Made by a program: the position numbers and the translations under genes. Below, in pieces: positions 10,479-20,430 of a stretch of 64,000 bases of DNA (positions within the stretch are counted from its first letter, which is position 1; each line of letters starts with the position of its first letter). Source of the DNA: Massospora cicadina (Eukaryota > Entomophthoromycota > Entomophthoromycetes > Entomophthorales > Entomophthoraceae); contig JAKSZP010007895.1 in NCBI GenBank assembly GCA_022478985.1, positions 62,001 through 126,000 of the forward strand, read 5' to 3'. Below the pieces are notes generated by a model. It ran no database searches. It saw only the letters and a program-made list of their open reading frames with translations, and was not told where the DNA came from.

Positions 10479-11235
10479 CACCTTTTCTTATGTGCATGAA
10501 CTTTTCCTCATGGAACTTTTCCAAAGCGGAAACAGTGGCCATCAGCTGTGGTCTCCAGCTGTCATTAGCCGCACTGCTGTTTTTTTCATTTTCTAGAAGG
10601 TTGGAGCAACTCAGCATTATTTTGGTTGCCTCCAACTGGAAAGTATCCACCCTTCATGTTTGTACCTGGTGGAATGGACACTTCTATGTCTGAAAGTTGT
10701 GATTCCCCGACTTTCCACCAAAATTACTAAATTTCATTTTGAGAAATGAATTTTCCATCACCAGCGCATTCAGACAATGCCAGCGGAATCAGCGCAGATG
10801 GGCCTGGTGGTGTTGGCCTTGGATAACGTTGGGCATTCCATTACAGTTTCAAGGATAGGGTCATTCACGTCTAAAACTGCGTTTTATAACGAAACCCTGG
10901 CCTCTATCTCTGAACCTTTTGTTTGGTCATATGGCTTGGATGAGGACTCTTTTCTGTGTATCAAATTACCCCTGAGAACCCACAGCTGACTCTCTACCAT
11001 GATCCAGGGCACTCAGGAGGTGGAGAAGGAACTTAGTTTCAGATATAATCACGTATATGCACCTGCAGAAGGCATGGTGGGGTATGTGGCCTCAGTATTA
11101 AGAGTGGCCAAATATCCCACCCCTTTTTTTGATTCCCAAACCCATTCTGTGTGCAGGCTTGAGCTAGATAATGAGAACTTTGGTGAAGTGTTGTCATTAT
11201 CTTCCATAAATAAAGACCATTCTGGGTAATTTCTA
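10479..11235 (+). pseudogene. Short pre-protease (gag-position) region of family S
   Basis: Only about 760 bp separate the PBS from the protease. Two frames on the pol strand, 10777-10989 and 10999-11229, encode residues such as RYNHVYAPAEGMVGYVASVLRVAKYP and a LSLSSINKDHSG segment just before the protease. No CCHC knuckle and no recognisable capsid motif are visible. The related copy at 61880-62640 has the same spacing, so the compact layout belongs to the family and is not a local deletion. I call it the gag position, not a proven Gag. Confidence 0.5.
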
Positions 11236-11660
11236 TTGACTGCCACCCTCTCCTCGTCTTTAGGGAAACTTACCACTACTATTTTTGTGGATACTGGCGC
11301 TACTGGAAACTATATGGACCAGTACTTAGCTGACTACCTTGGGCTGAGTTACTTGCCAGGTGATGTGGTTAGAGGAGGGGCGTCCCAAGGTATTCTCACT
11401 CTGAAGATCATTGGAACAGTGGATTAGCAAGTTGGCAAGTACCACTTGTCTAATCACTTCAGTGCGATCAAAAACCTCCTGTTCCCTATCATTTTGGATG
11501 TGGAATGATGGCGGAAGTTTGACGTAAGAACTAACCTGAAGGAGAATACCTTGTCTCTCACCATGAAGGATGGTCGCACATTTGTTGTGCCTTTATCCAA
11601 AAAAACTCCCCAGGTGACTTGCCCCACTGGCTCCACCATATCCCTTGTATCCTTGCCTCA
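11236..11660 (+). pseudogene. Aspartic protease relic, family S
   Basis: The frame contains IFVDTGATGNYMDQYLADYLGL. This has the retroviral-type protease signature D-T-G-A followed by the hydrophobic flap-side segment. An in-frame stop at 11425 and another near 11506 interrupt the domain, and the frame then runs to about 11700. The protease would cut the Gag-Pol polyprotein. The equivalent site in the 60991 copy has a stop inside the signature. Confidence 0.8.
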
Positions 11661-12543
11661 ATGCAGAAGCCCTCAGTGGAAATCCCTATACCTTCTTGCT
11701 TGGAGGGTTTAGAATCCTCTTTTGATGCAGCATCTGCCAACGCACTCCCTGAGCACTCTGAGTTTGATTGTGACTTCAAGCTCATGGTGGATCTAGTGTG
11801 TATCTCTTCTATTTACCCTTTAACTGTCCAGGAAGAAGAGGCGTTGGATGTGTGGGTGAAAGAACAGTTGGCCAAGGGTGCGATTTTTCAGCGTACCTCC
11901 CCTGTATGCTCCCCTCTACTCTTTGTGGAGAAGTCTGATGGTACCTTACACCCCTGCTTAGACTATGGTAACCTTAACAACGTTACTGTACCAGACCTCC
12001 ATCCCATCCCTTTGGATTTGCAGATTGCATGTTATGTGGAGAAGGCGAAGGTCTTCTCCAAGTTGGATTGCCTCAAAGCGTTCAATCAGATTTGGATTAA
12101 AAAGGGACAAGAGTGGTTGACCACATTCCATACCTGAAAAGGGATCTTCCAGTTTTGGGATATGCCCTTTGGGCTTAAGAATGTTCCTGTTATCTTCCAA
12201 CACCGCATTGATGCAGCGTTGGGGACCTGTAGGAGTATGCGCGGTCGCTTACATGGATGATATCCTGGTGTTTTCCCCTGATCAGGAATCCCATGCTGGT
12301 CACCTTTGGAAGGTGGTGGAGCGGTTAAAGGCAGCCAGCCTTACGTTGAAAATATCAAAGTGCGAGTTCTTTAAGTCCCAGGTCACGTTTCTGGGCAACT
12401 TTGTGTTCGACCAAGGACACATGATAACTCCAGACAAGGAGAAGGCGATTCGTGAGTGGCCCGCTCCAACGTCAGTAAAGGAGTTGAGAAGTTTTTTGGG
12501 GATATGTACATTCCTTAAGAAGTTCACCCTGAACCTTTCTTAA
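11661..12543 (+). pseudogene. Reverse transcriptase relic, family S
   Basis: The fingers and palm are read in 11661-12137: EEEALDVWVKEQLAKGAIF, SPLLFVEKSDGTLHPCLDYGNLNN and FSKLDCLKAFNQIWI. A stop follows FHT at 12135-12137, then MPFGLKN (12162 on). After a frame change comes YMDDILVFSPDQESHAGHL (12250 on), which holds the catalytic YMDD box, then FLGNFVFDQGHMITPDKEKA. The domain ends with ELRSFLGICTFLKKF. The order and spacing fit gypsy RT. At least two frameshifts and two stops disable it. Confidence 0.9.
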
Positions 12544-12555
12544 GTTGCCGCGCCT

Positions 12556-13098
12556 TTGTATAAGGCGAGTGGGGCAAAAGTACTACAGTGGTCTATCGTT
12601 TTGGAGGACGCCTTCCAAGCAGTAAAGTGTACGTTGCTGTCCACTTCTGTTCTTCGCCATGTTGACTCAAAGAAAGAGCTTATTGTTGCTTCAGATGCCT
12701 CCAACTTCGCCATAGCGGCAGCCCTTTTACAAGTAGGTGAAGATGGAATTGAGCATCTGGTGGGATATTTTTCAAAGAAAATGTCTTTTCCAGAGTTAAA
12801 TTACGCCGTTTATGACAAGGAGTTATTGGCAGTGGTTGAGGCGCTTACTTATTGGCGTCATCACTTTCATGGCTCATCCCAACCCTTCTGCGTCCATACA
12901 GACCACCGTGCTTTGCTGTGCTACCGTGCACCTCATGTCTTAACCCCACGGCAAACCTGGTGGCATGAGACCCTTGCCCAATTTGTGTTTTCTTATGAGT
13001 TCACCAAGGGCAAGGAGAATGTGTTGGCGGACGTCCTAAGCCGCAACCCTGCCCTAGCTCCTGATCCAAAGGAGGTGGAGATGCACATACCCAGTTGA
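12556..13098 (+). pseudogene. RNase H domain, family S
   Basis: This 180-codon stretch is open throughout. It contains the acidic positions expected of RNase H: ASDASNFAIAAALLQ (first Asp), YDKELLAVVEAL (Glu) and HTDHRALLCY (Asp). It then reads FTKGKENVLADVLSRN, the usual end. It begins in frame with the RT end after a single stop at 12541. RNase H would remove the RNA strand after cDNA synthesis. The domain is whole, but the polyprotein around it is broken. Confidence 0.9.
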
Positions 13099-14087
13099 TG
13101 TTTCCACCAGGTCAGATTGCATCCCCACTTCACACTCCCTTGGCCAAGAAGCCAGCGCTTGCTCCTCTAGAAAATGCGGAGGAATATGGTATGTTCAGAA
13201 AGGTGGTCCTTTCTCAGCCATTTTCAGCTGAATATACTATGGTCCTTGCAAAGAGCACCTTGAATCAGGAGGATATTGCCAGAGGTTATCACGTGAAGGA
13301 TGAGATGGTGTGGTTCTAGGGGCGCTTATGGGTTCCTGCTGGACCACCTCGCCTGGAAATCATCCAGGACCATCACGATGGAATCACTGTTGGTCATCCA
13401 GGAAAGGCAAAGACCCTTGAGATTATCCGCCGCACTTACAATTAGAAGGGATTAACCGCTCAGGTAGGCCGGTCTGTAAAGAGTGCCTAGTCTGAAACCA
13501 AATGAAACCAAATTGGCAGCCTCTCACAGGGTTGTTGGTACCATCTAAAAGGCTGAGGGCCCTTGGACTTCCCTATCAGTTGATTTCGTTGTGGAGTTAC
13601 CTAATTCTGATGGCTATGATGCTATCATGGTGGTGGTGGACCGTTTACAAAGTTCACCCACTTTATCCCTTGCTGGACCACAGTCACCATGGCGGAGATG
13701 GCTAGACTGTTTATTTTCCATGTGTTCGCCCTTCATGGGGTCCCCCAGGAAATAGTTAGTGATTGGGGCCCCCAGTTTACCTCTGTCTTTTGGGAGGAGT
13801 TGTGTAAGACTCTGCAAATCTGCCCTTGCTGTTTAACTGCCTATCACCCTTAATCAGATGGGCGGATGGAACGAGTGAATCAGTTCCTTGAACAGTTCTT
13901 GCAGTGTTACACCGCCGCAGACATTCAGATTGGGTTTCTCAGTTCCCTATGCCCAATTTAGTTATAACAACGCGCAACATGCATCAATCGGCTGTTCCCC
14001 CTTCTTTGCCAACTATGGCTTCAATCCCGCCTTCAACATGGAGCCTGCTTGTGGGTCCAAGGTGGAAGCGGTGGTGGACTTTGAAAA
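13099..14087 (+). pseudogene. Integrase zinc finger and core relic, family S
   Basis: The HHCC region begins near 13365 with HHDGITVGHPGKAKTLEIIRRTY. The core follows over three frames: DFVVELPNSDGYDAIMVVVDRL (about 13580-13650), IVSDWGPQFTSVFWEEL (about 13752-13800) and GRMERVNQFLEQFLQCY (about 13860-13910). These carry the D, D and E of the DDE triad. QFSYNNAQHASIGCSPFFANYG follows at about 13950. Integrase would insert the cDNA and make the 5-bp target repeats. Frameshifts break the reading. Confidence 0.88.
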
Positions 14088-14918
14088 ATGATCAATAAGG
14101 TCCACAAAGGGGTGAGCACGAATTTAGACGTGGCCATGCAGGCTTGCAAGGAGAACGCAGATAGTAAGAGATGGGTTGGACCGGCATACAAAGAAGGAGA
14201 TCTGGTGATGCTGGATGTGAAAAACATCCCAATCAAGCAGCCATGCAAGAAGCTGGGACCTAAGAGGATTGGGCCTTACCGCGTTGTTAAGAAGGTGGGC
14301 CACGCCTCATACCAGTTGGATCTTCCCCCCTCATTTCATATCTTTTCTGTCTTCCATGAGAGCAAGCTTACGTTGTTTGAGGGCTCCCCTCCAGAGATTC
14401 CCAAGGCATATCTCAAGGATGGGGCGCTGGAGTGGGAAGTGGAGGAGATTGTTGCCTTGCGTCGTGTGAAGAGAAGACTGGAGTACCTGGTGTCATGGAA
14501 GGGGTTTGATGTGGCGGAGAACAGTTGGGTTCCTGCACAGGATTGCGCCCATGCCCAAGAATTGATAGAGGCTTTCCACCAGCGTTTCCCCCAGGCTGCC
14601 AGCTCGCAGTCACCTCCAATCATTGCCGCTATGAAGTTGGCCCCCGCTCACAAGAACTTCTCCCTTGCTCATGCCCCTGGAGGGGGGGTGGAGCCCCTCA
14701 GGGAGGAGAGGATAATGTCATGTACCAATGACGTTACTGTGGTTGTAGATGCTAAAGACAAGGCTGGGCGCCAAGAAGCCCAAAAGGTGAAACTTCAGGC
14801 CCTTCCAGATTTGAAGCATACCGTGGACCAGCACTGGGTGCAGGCCAGGTATGCTCAGGTTGGCCTGGAGAAGGAACCTAGGGCCCAGCCTTGCAGCAAG
14901 GCATTTGCATTAAAATGA
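14088..14918 (+). pseudogene. Integrase C-terminal domain with chromodomain, reading into U3
   Basis: The 276-codon frame starts in the integrase tail. GPYRVVKKVGHASYQLDLP (residues about 62-80) and FSVFHESKL (about 86-94) are the GPY/F module. A chromodomain follows at about 117-170 (WEVEEIVALRR, YLVSWKGF, ENSWVPA, ELIEAFHQRFP) with its aromatic positions kept. Chromodomains steer integration to particular chromatin. Residues about 171-209 hold HKNFSLAHAPGGG, a motif also found in the 52349-60223 element. From residue 210 the frame lies inside the 3' LTR. Confidence 0.9.
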
Positions 14919-15597
14919 ACTATTTACCAAATTAAGGTGGATGGTTCAGTTTGCTTAGTTTCAAAACAAGGGTTCAGAACCCGCTCCTGATATGAAATAA
15001 CGCGCTCAGGCTGAATCCAACTTCAGTCAATAACTTGAGTGAAGTCAGTATTGGCCTATGTTACTAACTTGGATGGAAGTATCACCCTATTGGCGAGTCG
15101 CTGCTTGGGTACACTGCGGCATAACCCCAATTTCCCCATCCAAGCTTAAATACATTTTCCTCTGACCAACATTCCTTTTTTTAGTACTAGATGGTACCAA
15201 CATTCCTTGTTGGTCGTCTTTCCATGTAAATAAAACCTAATTTTTTATACATTTTTATGTTGTTTCCAGTTAACCTGTGCATGGACCTCTTTGAGGAGGT
15301 CTCATGATATATTAACCAGTTAATTGTAAAAAAGGTAAGACTTTCTTTCAGTGCTCTGTTGGGCCGCCCAGGTTCCCTCCAACATGTGCCGCTCCCTACT
15401 GCTCCCTCCCAGCACCCCGTTGTTTCCATTGAAGGTTTACCACTGTGGATAACCACTTTCGCGGTTAGCTGCTCCAGCTCCAGCACCATCTGCAAGGCAC
15501 TAGCAGCTGCACTTATCTCAGCTAGTTCCTGTAGTTAGCCTTGTGCAATCTGCACCGCCACACTGGGAAATGGAGAGTTACAGTTACTCTCCTGACA
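14716..15597 (+). mobile_element. 3' LTR, family S
   Basis: It matches the 5' LTR base for base over long runs. Differences include AGATGACCAAC-pairing GTTGGTCGTCT at 15206 and scattered substitutions. A purine-rich tract (GGGAGGAGAGGATAA, 14700-14715) directly precedes it as PPT. The 18-bp insert with its 13-bp repeats is also present here (15165-15208). Confidence 0.92.
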
Positions 15598-15602
15598 GAA
15601 TG

Positions 15603-16477
15603 GCTGACTGGACCTAAATTGTTGGGTAATTTGTTAGGGGAAATAATAATATTAGCTGATGCTAATTTATTATGTATCATATCAAAATTATCAGTGATTA
15701 TGGACTGAAATTATCCTAAGAATATCTGAACCTTGGGATTTTTGACCTAGCAGTTCCACTTAATATTTGACTAGATGATATGGGCTTTGGAGCTTTGTTT
15801 GTTAAGTCAGACTTTTTTATAGCCAACATAATGACCTGGGCTCGTGGGCTTTGTTGGTCTATGTCAAAATTGTTTTAACATTGATTAAATTTTTTAATTA
15901 AATTAATTACTAATTAGTGGTAAAAATTGCCTTGGTATGTGCTACCATTGCTTAAGAGGAGCAACGATTTAGATTATTCTGACACATCAGAGGAAACTCT
16001 GTCTTGAAAAAATTATCAGCAAAACACTGGCCATGAGGCTGAGTAGTTACCGCAGAGCCTCATAATTTGTAGACCCTATGAAGTCTTCATTGTGACCCAG
16101 TGGCTAACTGGCGATGTGGAGAGAGGTGTCATGGATAAAGCGTGGTAAACATAAAACCCTATAAATTCTCCTAATTTTATACAAATAAAAAACGACCTTA
16201 TAGAAAAACAGGTTATTACTTTAATATACGCTTTTTGTCTTTAATTCTTTTCCGTTGCTTTAAGTCAAGTATTTACTTGGAATTAAGAAGATCAGAGCAG
16301 TGAATAATCGTATAAGTAAATGACAAGAGAGTACAGCCTTGAAGTATTATTCATAAGGAGTTTATATATCAATTACTGTCATCTTCTGGTTTATTGTCTC
16401 CATACAATAGGCTCTTGAAACTTCAATTTATTCAAAAAAAAAAACCAGACCAGATAAAAGTAGACCAAACTTCAACA
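15603..16477 (+). mobile_element. Remainder of the interrupted 3' LTR of the gag-only element
   Basis: It resumes at LTR position 10 with 'gctgactggacctaaat', as in the 5' LTR at 6525. It ends TTCAACA at 16477, matching the 5' LTR end at 7400. An AATAAA near 16186 corresponds to that in the 5' copy. The split plus the GAATG duplication prove the order of insertions. Confidence 0.88.
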
Positions 16478-17552
16478 TTAGGGGTACTTCATTACTCACA
16501 ATAGCAAACATAGTCTACAATTCATCGCTGTTCTAAAGATGTATAATTAGAATCCACTGAGAAAGAGATTCAGGAAATACAGATCAACTAACATCAAACT
16601 GATCTCACCTATCAAGCTAAAGACTAGCAATAATTTTGCCTAAGCTTCTTGGGGTGTGGGAGAGCCAGTTAATTTGGATGAGTGAGCATTTAGCATTTGT
16701 CCTGACACAGGTTCAGCACCTGAATTGTCCTTGCACCTGTAATGATGGGGGGTTTGAAAAAGTCCCATTTTTGAGTATACTAACAGCACCATGAAGGTTT
16801 CACTCTATTGTGGTAGTCTCATCAATTGGAGATTATCCCCAATAGGTTAGTTTTATTTATCTGATCCAAGTTCCATGCAAAGATCAGTAATTGAGTGTCC
16901 TGAAATGGCGGACTGGTAGGCCAGTCCTCTAGGCGGACCCTTTGGTTTCTGCCACTATGTGAAGACAGCGGCAAAATTTACAAGGAGCATGTAGTTGTAT
17001 TACTGAGAACAGGGAGTGGGGACCCTCAATGGTCTTAGCAGTTTCATTGAAGACGACAAGAATTTTAAATGAGATGGGATTATAAATTGTCTGAGTTATA
17101 TTTGTCTGAAAATATTGCTCTATTAAGGAGATATAAAAAATGACCCAGAACTTGTATGTAAGCAGAGCGCTGGGTATATATATAGCATCAATCAAGGAGG
17201 GGGAAGGTTTGCACCCAAAAATGACAACCATACTGCTGTTTGTTATTCACCAGGTGGGAAATATTTTCAATATTCTATGTAAGTCGTCCATTGTTCATTG
17301 GGGCCTCCATAATTGGATATATTGGCTGGCTCACCCAATGTTTCAAATTTATAATATTTTTTGACTTTTTGGGTGTTGGAGTTTTCCTTAAACTTGTTCG
17401 CCCTCTTGTGAGTCTCACACTAACATCTAAGAGATTTTAATTTGTGTTATTTAAGATTTTCCCCTTAATTGGGCGTGGCAGTTTTGTCCATTTTGGGGAT
17501 TTAATTAAATCCAGTGATAAGGGAGTGCACTTGTTGAAATATGTTCGTGATG
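16478..17552. other. Unassigned, no gene seen
   Basis: I see no known domain. A 100-codon minus frame (16929-17231) and overlapping plus frames near 17140-17440 have no recognisable motif. TATATATATAG near 17175 could be a TATA box of an old LTR, but no partner copy was found. Confidence 0.4.
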
Positions 17553-17568
17553 TTCATAATATACTCTT

Positions 17569-17706
17569 GAGGGTCGTTAGCTGAGTGGGTAAATCTGCTT
17601 CCACCCCTAGTGCAGGTTTTGAGTTCAAAACCTGTACTGGCTAGAAAACATTCTCGGTGTGGTATATTTGTCCCAGGGTCAACCCACCTCAAATAATTTT
17701 ATTTTA
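17569..17706 (+). mobile_element. tRNA-derived SINE, copy 1
   Basis: The element is 138 bp and flanked by perfect 16-bp TSDs TTCATAATATACTCTT (17553-17568 and 17707-17722). The head is tRNA-like: an A-box-like TTAGCTGAGTGGG and a B-box-like GAGTTCAAAACC in a T-arm hairpin (CAGGTTT...AAACCTG). The unique tail carries GTGGTATATTTGTCCC and ends CCTCAAATAATTTTATTTTA. It would be transcribed by Pol III and moved by a LINE. Copies 2 and 3 are at 49089 and 34636. Confidence 0.92.
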
Positions 17707-17722
17707 TTCATAATATACTCTT

Positions 17723-18550
17723 TGCAGATTTTGTGATAATTGGGGTTTGGGGTGCCTGCTGTCATGAGTTTAGGACTTCTTATTTTTGGGGGAGTGGCGG
17801 CCATACACCGCTCATTGAGGGTGTGCCCCAGGTTCACAATATTTTCTAGTGGCAATGCTCTGGGGCCTTTTCTTTTCTCTATATAAAAGGTTTGTACATT
17901 CCTGTCCAGTCTAATAATGGCTTGAGGATCCTTACAAGTGGGATTTGTTGTTGAATTGGTGACTTACTTGGCTTAATACATCTAATTTTTAATCTCTTTT
18001 TACATTTTATGTCCTAAAAAATGTGAGTAATTAGCCAAGGATGTGTGTTACTGTACACCCTCCCATATAATGCCCAAACATTCCAGTAACAATACATGAT
18101 GTATCTTATCATTTTAAAAGTACTTCACAAAATGGGTCCTGTACCTATTATAGCCATTATACTCATTATACCATTTTACTCAATGTCAGTTGTAATCCCA
18201 AAAACAAAACATAATTGTTCAGAGACTAGAAAGTCAACTATAGTTATTTCCCATGATCATTCCAAAAAAGTAGCTTTTTTGCTTAAACCTAGTTATACTT
18301 TTAGATATCATTCCTAGAGCAGACTTTAACTATACCAAAGTATTAATAAAAATGTATAGAGTTTCTATCCAATATTCAGCGAGATTGGACCTTGGCAGGT
18401 ACAAAGGTCTAGGGATTAAAGAGAAAAAGAGAGATCTGAGGTATTACTTACCTGTTTAGTAGTGTGCATTTGCCACGCACTACAACTTTTTATTATTTCA
18501 TAAGCTAAAAAGACTCTTTAATTCAGTAGAATCCTTCAAGCAAACTTTTT
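17723..18550. other. Unassigned; TATA-like element, possible old LTR
   Basis: TATATAAAAG at 17880-17889 is followed about 30 bp on by 'cctgtccagtctaataatggcttgaggatcc'. A related arrangement (TATATAAAG, then 'cctaataatggcctcaagatcc') occurs at 40892-40965. This may be the promoter part of one old LTR family, but boundaries are not seen. A 73-codon plus frame at 18096 has no known motif. Confidence 0.35.
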
Positions 18551-18623
18551 TATAAAATACCTTTTTTTAGTACTAGATGGTCCCAACCCAAGGGGGGGAT
18601 TCATCGATGTATAAAATACCTTT
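18551..18623 (-). mobile_element. 45-bp poly(A)-ended retroposon insert with 14-bp TSDs
   Basis: TATAAAATACCTTT occurs at 18551-18564 and 18610-18623 around a 45-bp insert. On the minus strand the insert starts CATCGATGAATC and ends GGGACCATCTAGTACTAAAA. Its last 18 bases match the 18-bp insert in the family S LTR (10045-10062). Two inserts sharing a 3' end but differing at the 5' end, each with TSDs and an A tail, look like 5'-truncated products of one LINE or SINE. Confidence 0.72.
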
Positions 18624-19807
18624 CTTCAAATGAATAAAGTAAGAGCGATGTGTTGATTGTGAAGCTCCTCAATTATTACACTATTAAAATGTTTAACAAC
18701 ATTTTGCAAAGAACTTTAAAAAATATATAAAAATCATACAAATGACATCTAGCTTAGCAATGCAGAAATTAAAACTATAAATTATGAAAATCTGCAACAG
18801 ACGTTTCAGTGTTTGAATTTATTTTGTAAAAAAGCGTTCTCAAGGTTAATGTCATGATCCAGAGTGTTTCATCCTAGAATTCATTAACTTGGGCGCTTAA
18901 GTCAATAAATGTACCCTAAGCCTATGAAAGATTTTGGGTTTAATGATTTATATAAGGCCTCAGGCGCCATCTATCAAGCTGGACAGGGCTTTGCATCCCT
19001 CTAGAACCAAAAAGGTTTCCAATACTAAGCCATTCCTGCTTACCCAATTAACTAATCTGGGGCATAACTGGATGAGAGATGGACAGCGCAGTCACTGTCT
19101 GGCCCCCACTCCTAAGTTACCCCTAGATATATTGCTGTTATTGCGTATGACACTTCTGAAAAATTAGTGCAGAGAATCCAAATAACTGCCACAAGTTTGA
19201 AGTATTTGTACTACAAGTAATACCAGAGTGGTAACCCCTTTCAAGATTAAGGCGCCAAGAGGTGCACTAGTGACTGGAGCAAACTTAACACCTGGGATAA
19301 GCTCATGTAAAATTTTTACCAAAACTTATAGGGTAAAAGGTTAAAGGATAAAGTGCGGCGAACATGGGACAAAAGTATCAACAAGTTCCAAGTTTGGCAG
19401 TAGTAAAGCAGTTGTATCAACTCATAGTCAGTTACTTGATCTAAAAAAGACCTGCTTGAAAAAGTGTAATCATATTTATAAGAGAAAGGAACCCATGAAC
19501 TCGTGCATCCTCTTCCCTCATTAATATAGAAGCTAGTAACCTTCTTTGTTAAGGTTGTTGAATTATTTGTTTATTTAATGTTTATTAAAACAAAATCCAA
19601 AAATCCTTTTCCTATATCATTAATTTTTTAATAAAAATTTCAACTCCTAAAATTCCTCCTATCAAGCTAATAGTGGGGTCTCATTCCTGTATGACAGTTA
19701 TAATGATAGAATTATCCCTTATAATGACTATCTTTGCTGTCTCATGTGTGGTTATGTAAAGGAGCAGGAAGCTTCTCATGTACCTCAAACTGAAAATATG
19801 GAATTAT
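18624..19807. other. Unassigned, AT-rich, no gene seen
   Basis: No known domain or repeat was recognised. Frames are short and scattered, the longest being 77 codons at 18934. Confidence 0.4.
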
Positions 19808-20410
19808 TGTCAGGAATCACCCTTTATTGGGTGAACCTTTACTAGGGGTCGCGTCCCAGTAATTTTAAATTATTCCTGGGTGCAAATAAAGCTCCATATT
19901 ATGTGGGGTTGAGCCTGTTTAAATTGTTGGGGATTATCTCCAAAAATAACTATAATTATTTTGTTTAATTTGAACCTTGTGATGACAAAACTCAATCCAA
20001 TGATCATCAATCATATATAATTTACTTATGTTTCATTTGTTTTATTATATTAATTGCAATTGATGCCAATAAGTCACTATGCTAGGCATTAGGTTGCCAC
20101 ACTTGGTATTTTCCCTGGGGCTTTTACTAAACTCTTGAGCGCATTACTAGCCTGAGCACTTTACTTATTGCAAGGTTTCTCTATTAAACCTCACCTGTTA
20201 CTTTATTATCCTTAATTTCATATCATTTAAATTATACAATTAATAATCTTATAAAAAATCCCTTCTCCAACCAGGTTCAAGGTTGGCAAACTTAGGGAAT
20301 TTGGCATCCTTTAATTGGACAGGGCGATGGAAGAGCCTCCTGAATCTACCTCCTTGTTGAGAATCTGAGCACGCACTATGTGACCAACCTAAGCATCTAG
20401 AAATCCAACA
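19808..20410 (+). mobile_element. 5' LTR of the LARD-like element
   Basis: The block aligns along its full length with 22966-23568 and has the same 603-bp length. It ends AAATCCAACA immediately before the PBS. Confidence 0.85.
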
Positions 20411-20430
20411 TTGGTGCTCACTACAGGGGG
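20411..20430 (+). promoter_or_regulatory. Primer-binding site of the LARD-like element
   Basis: TTGGTGCTCACTACAGGGGG directly follows the LTR. It differs by one base from the element B PBS (TTGGTGCTCACTAAAGGGG) and by two to three from the one at 50067. It begins TGG after one base, as tRNA-primed PBSs usually do. Confidence 0.75.

Larger units (their letters stand above)
9583..15597 (+). mobile_element. Complete chromodomain Ty3/gypsy element, Tf1/sushi-like (family S)
   Basis: The element is 6015 bp. It has 883- and 882-bp LTRs starting TGTCAT and ending CTCCTGACA, perfect 5-bp TSDs GAATG (9578-9582 and 15598-15602), a PBS two bases after the 5' LTR, a purine-rich tract before the 3' LTR and a pol in the order PR-RT-RNaseH-IN-chromodomain. 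The LTRs are closely similar, so it is much younger than its host element. Pol carries several frameshifts and stops. A second, more decayed copy begins at 60991. Confidence 0.93.
6516..16477 (+). mobile_element. Gag-only LTR retrotransposon (TR-GAG-like), split by a nested gypsy
   Basis: LTRs at 6516-7400 and (9574-9582 + 15603-16477) enclose only 2.17 kb of own sequence (7401-9573). That sequence has a gag relic and no trace of protease, RT, RNase H or integrase. The flanks TTGGG (6511-6515) and TTAGG (16478-16482) agree at 4 of 5 bases, fitting a 5-bp TSD. The 3' LTR was broken after 9 bp by the chromodomain gypsy at 9583-15597. Lacking pol, it would have needed enzymes in trans. The LTRs differ at many sites and with indels, so the insertion is old. 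Confidence 0.85.

Noticed and set aside
10081..10650. 189-codon minus frame antisense to LTR and leader
   Set aside because: Present in both LTRs of one element only because the LTRs are copies; the 60991 copy does not keep it open.
10187..10693. 168-codon plus frame from U5 across the PBS into the leader, with hydrophobic segments (possible Gag start or membrane protein)
   Set aside because: In a segment I aligned codon by codon with the second copy (around 10612-10680), differences fall on first, second and third positions alike, so the frame is not under visible selection.
17569..17640. tRNA gene
   Set aside because: The A and B boxes belong to a SINE head: there is a fixed tail, TSDs flank the unit, and the cloverleaf acceptor stem does not close. 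The same holds at 49089.
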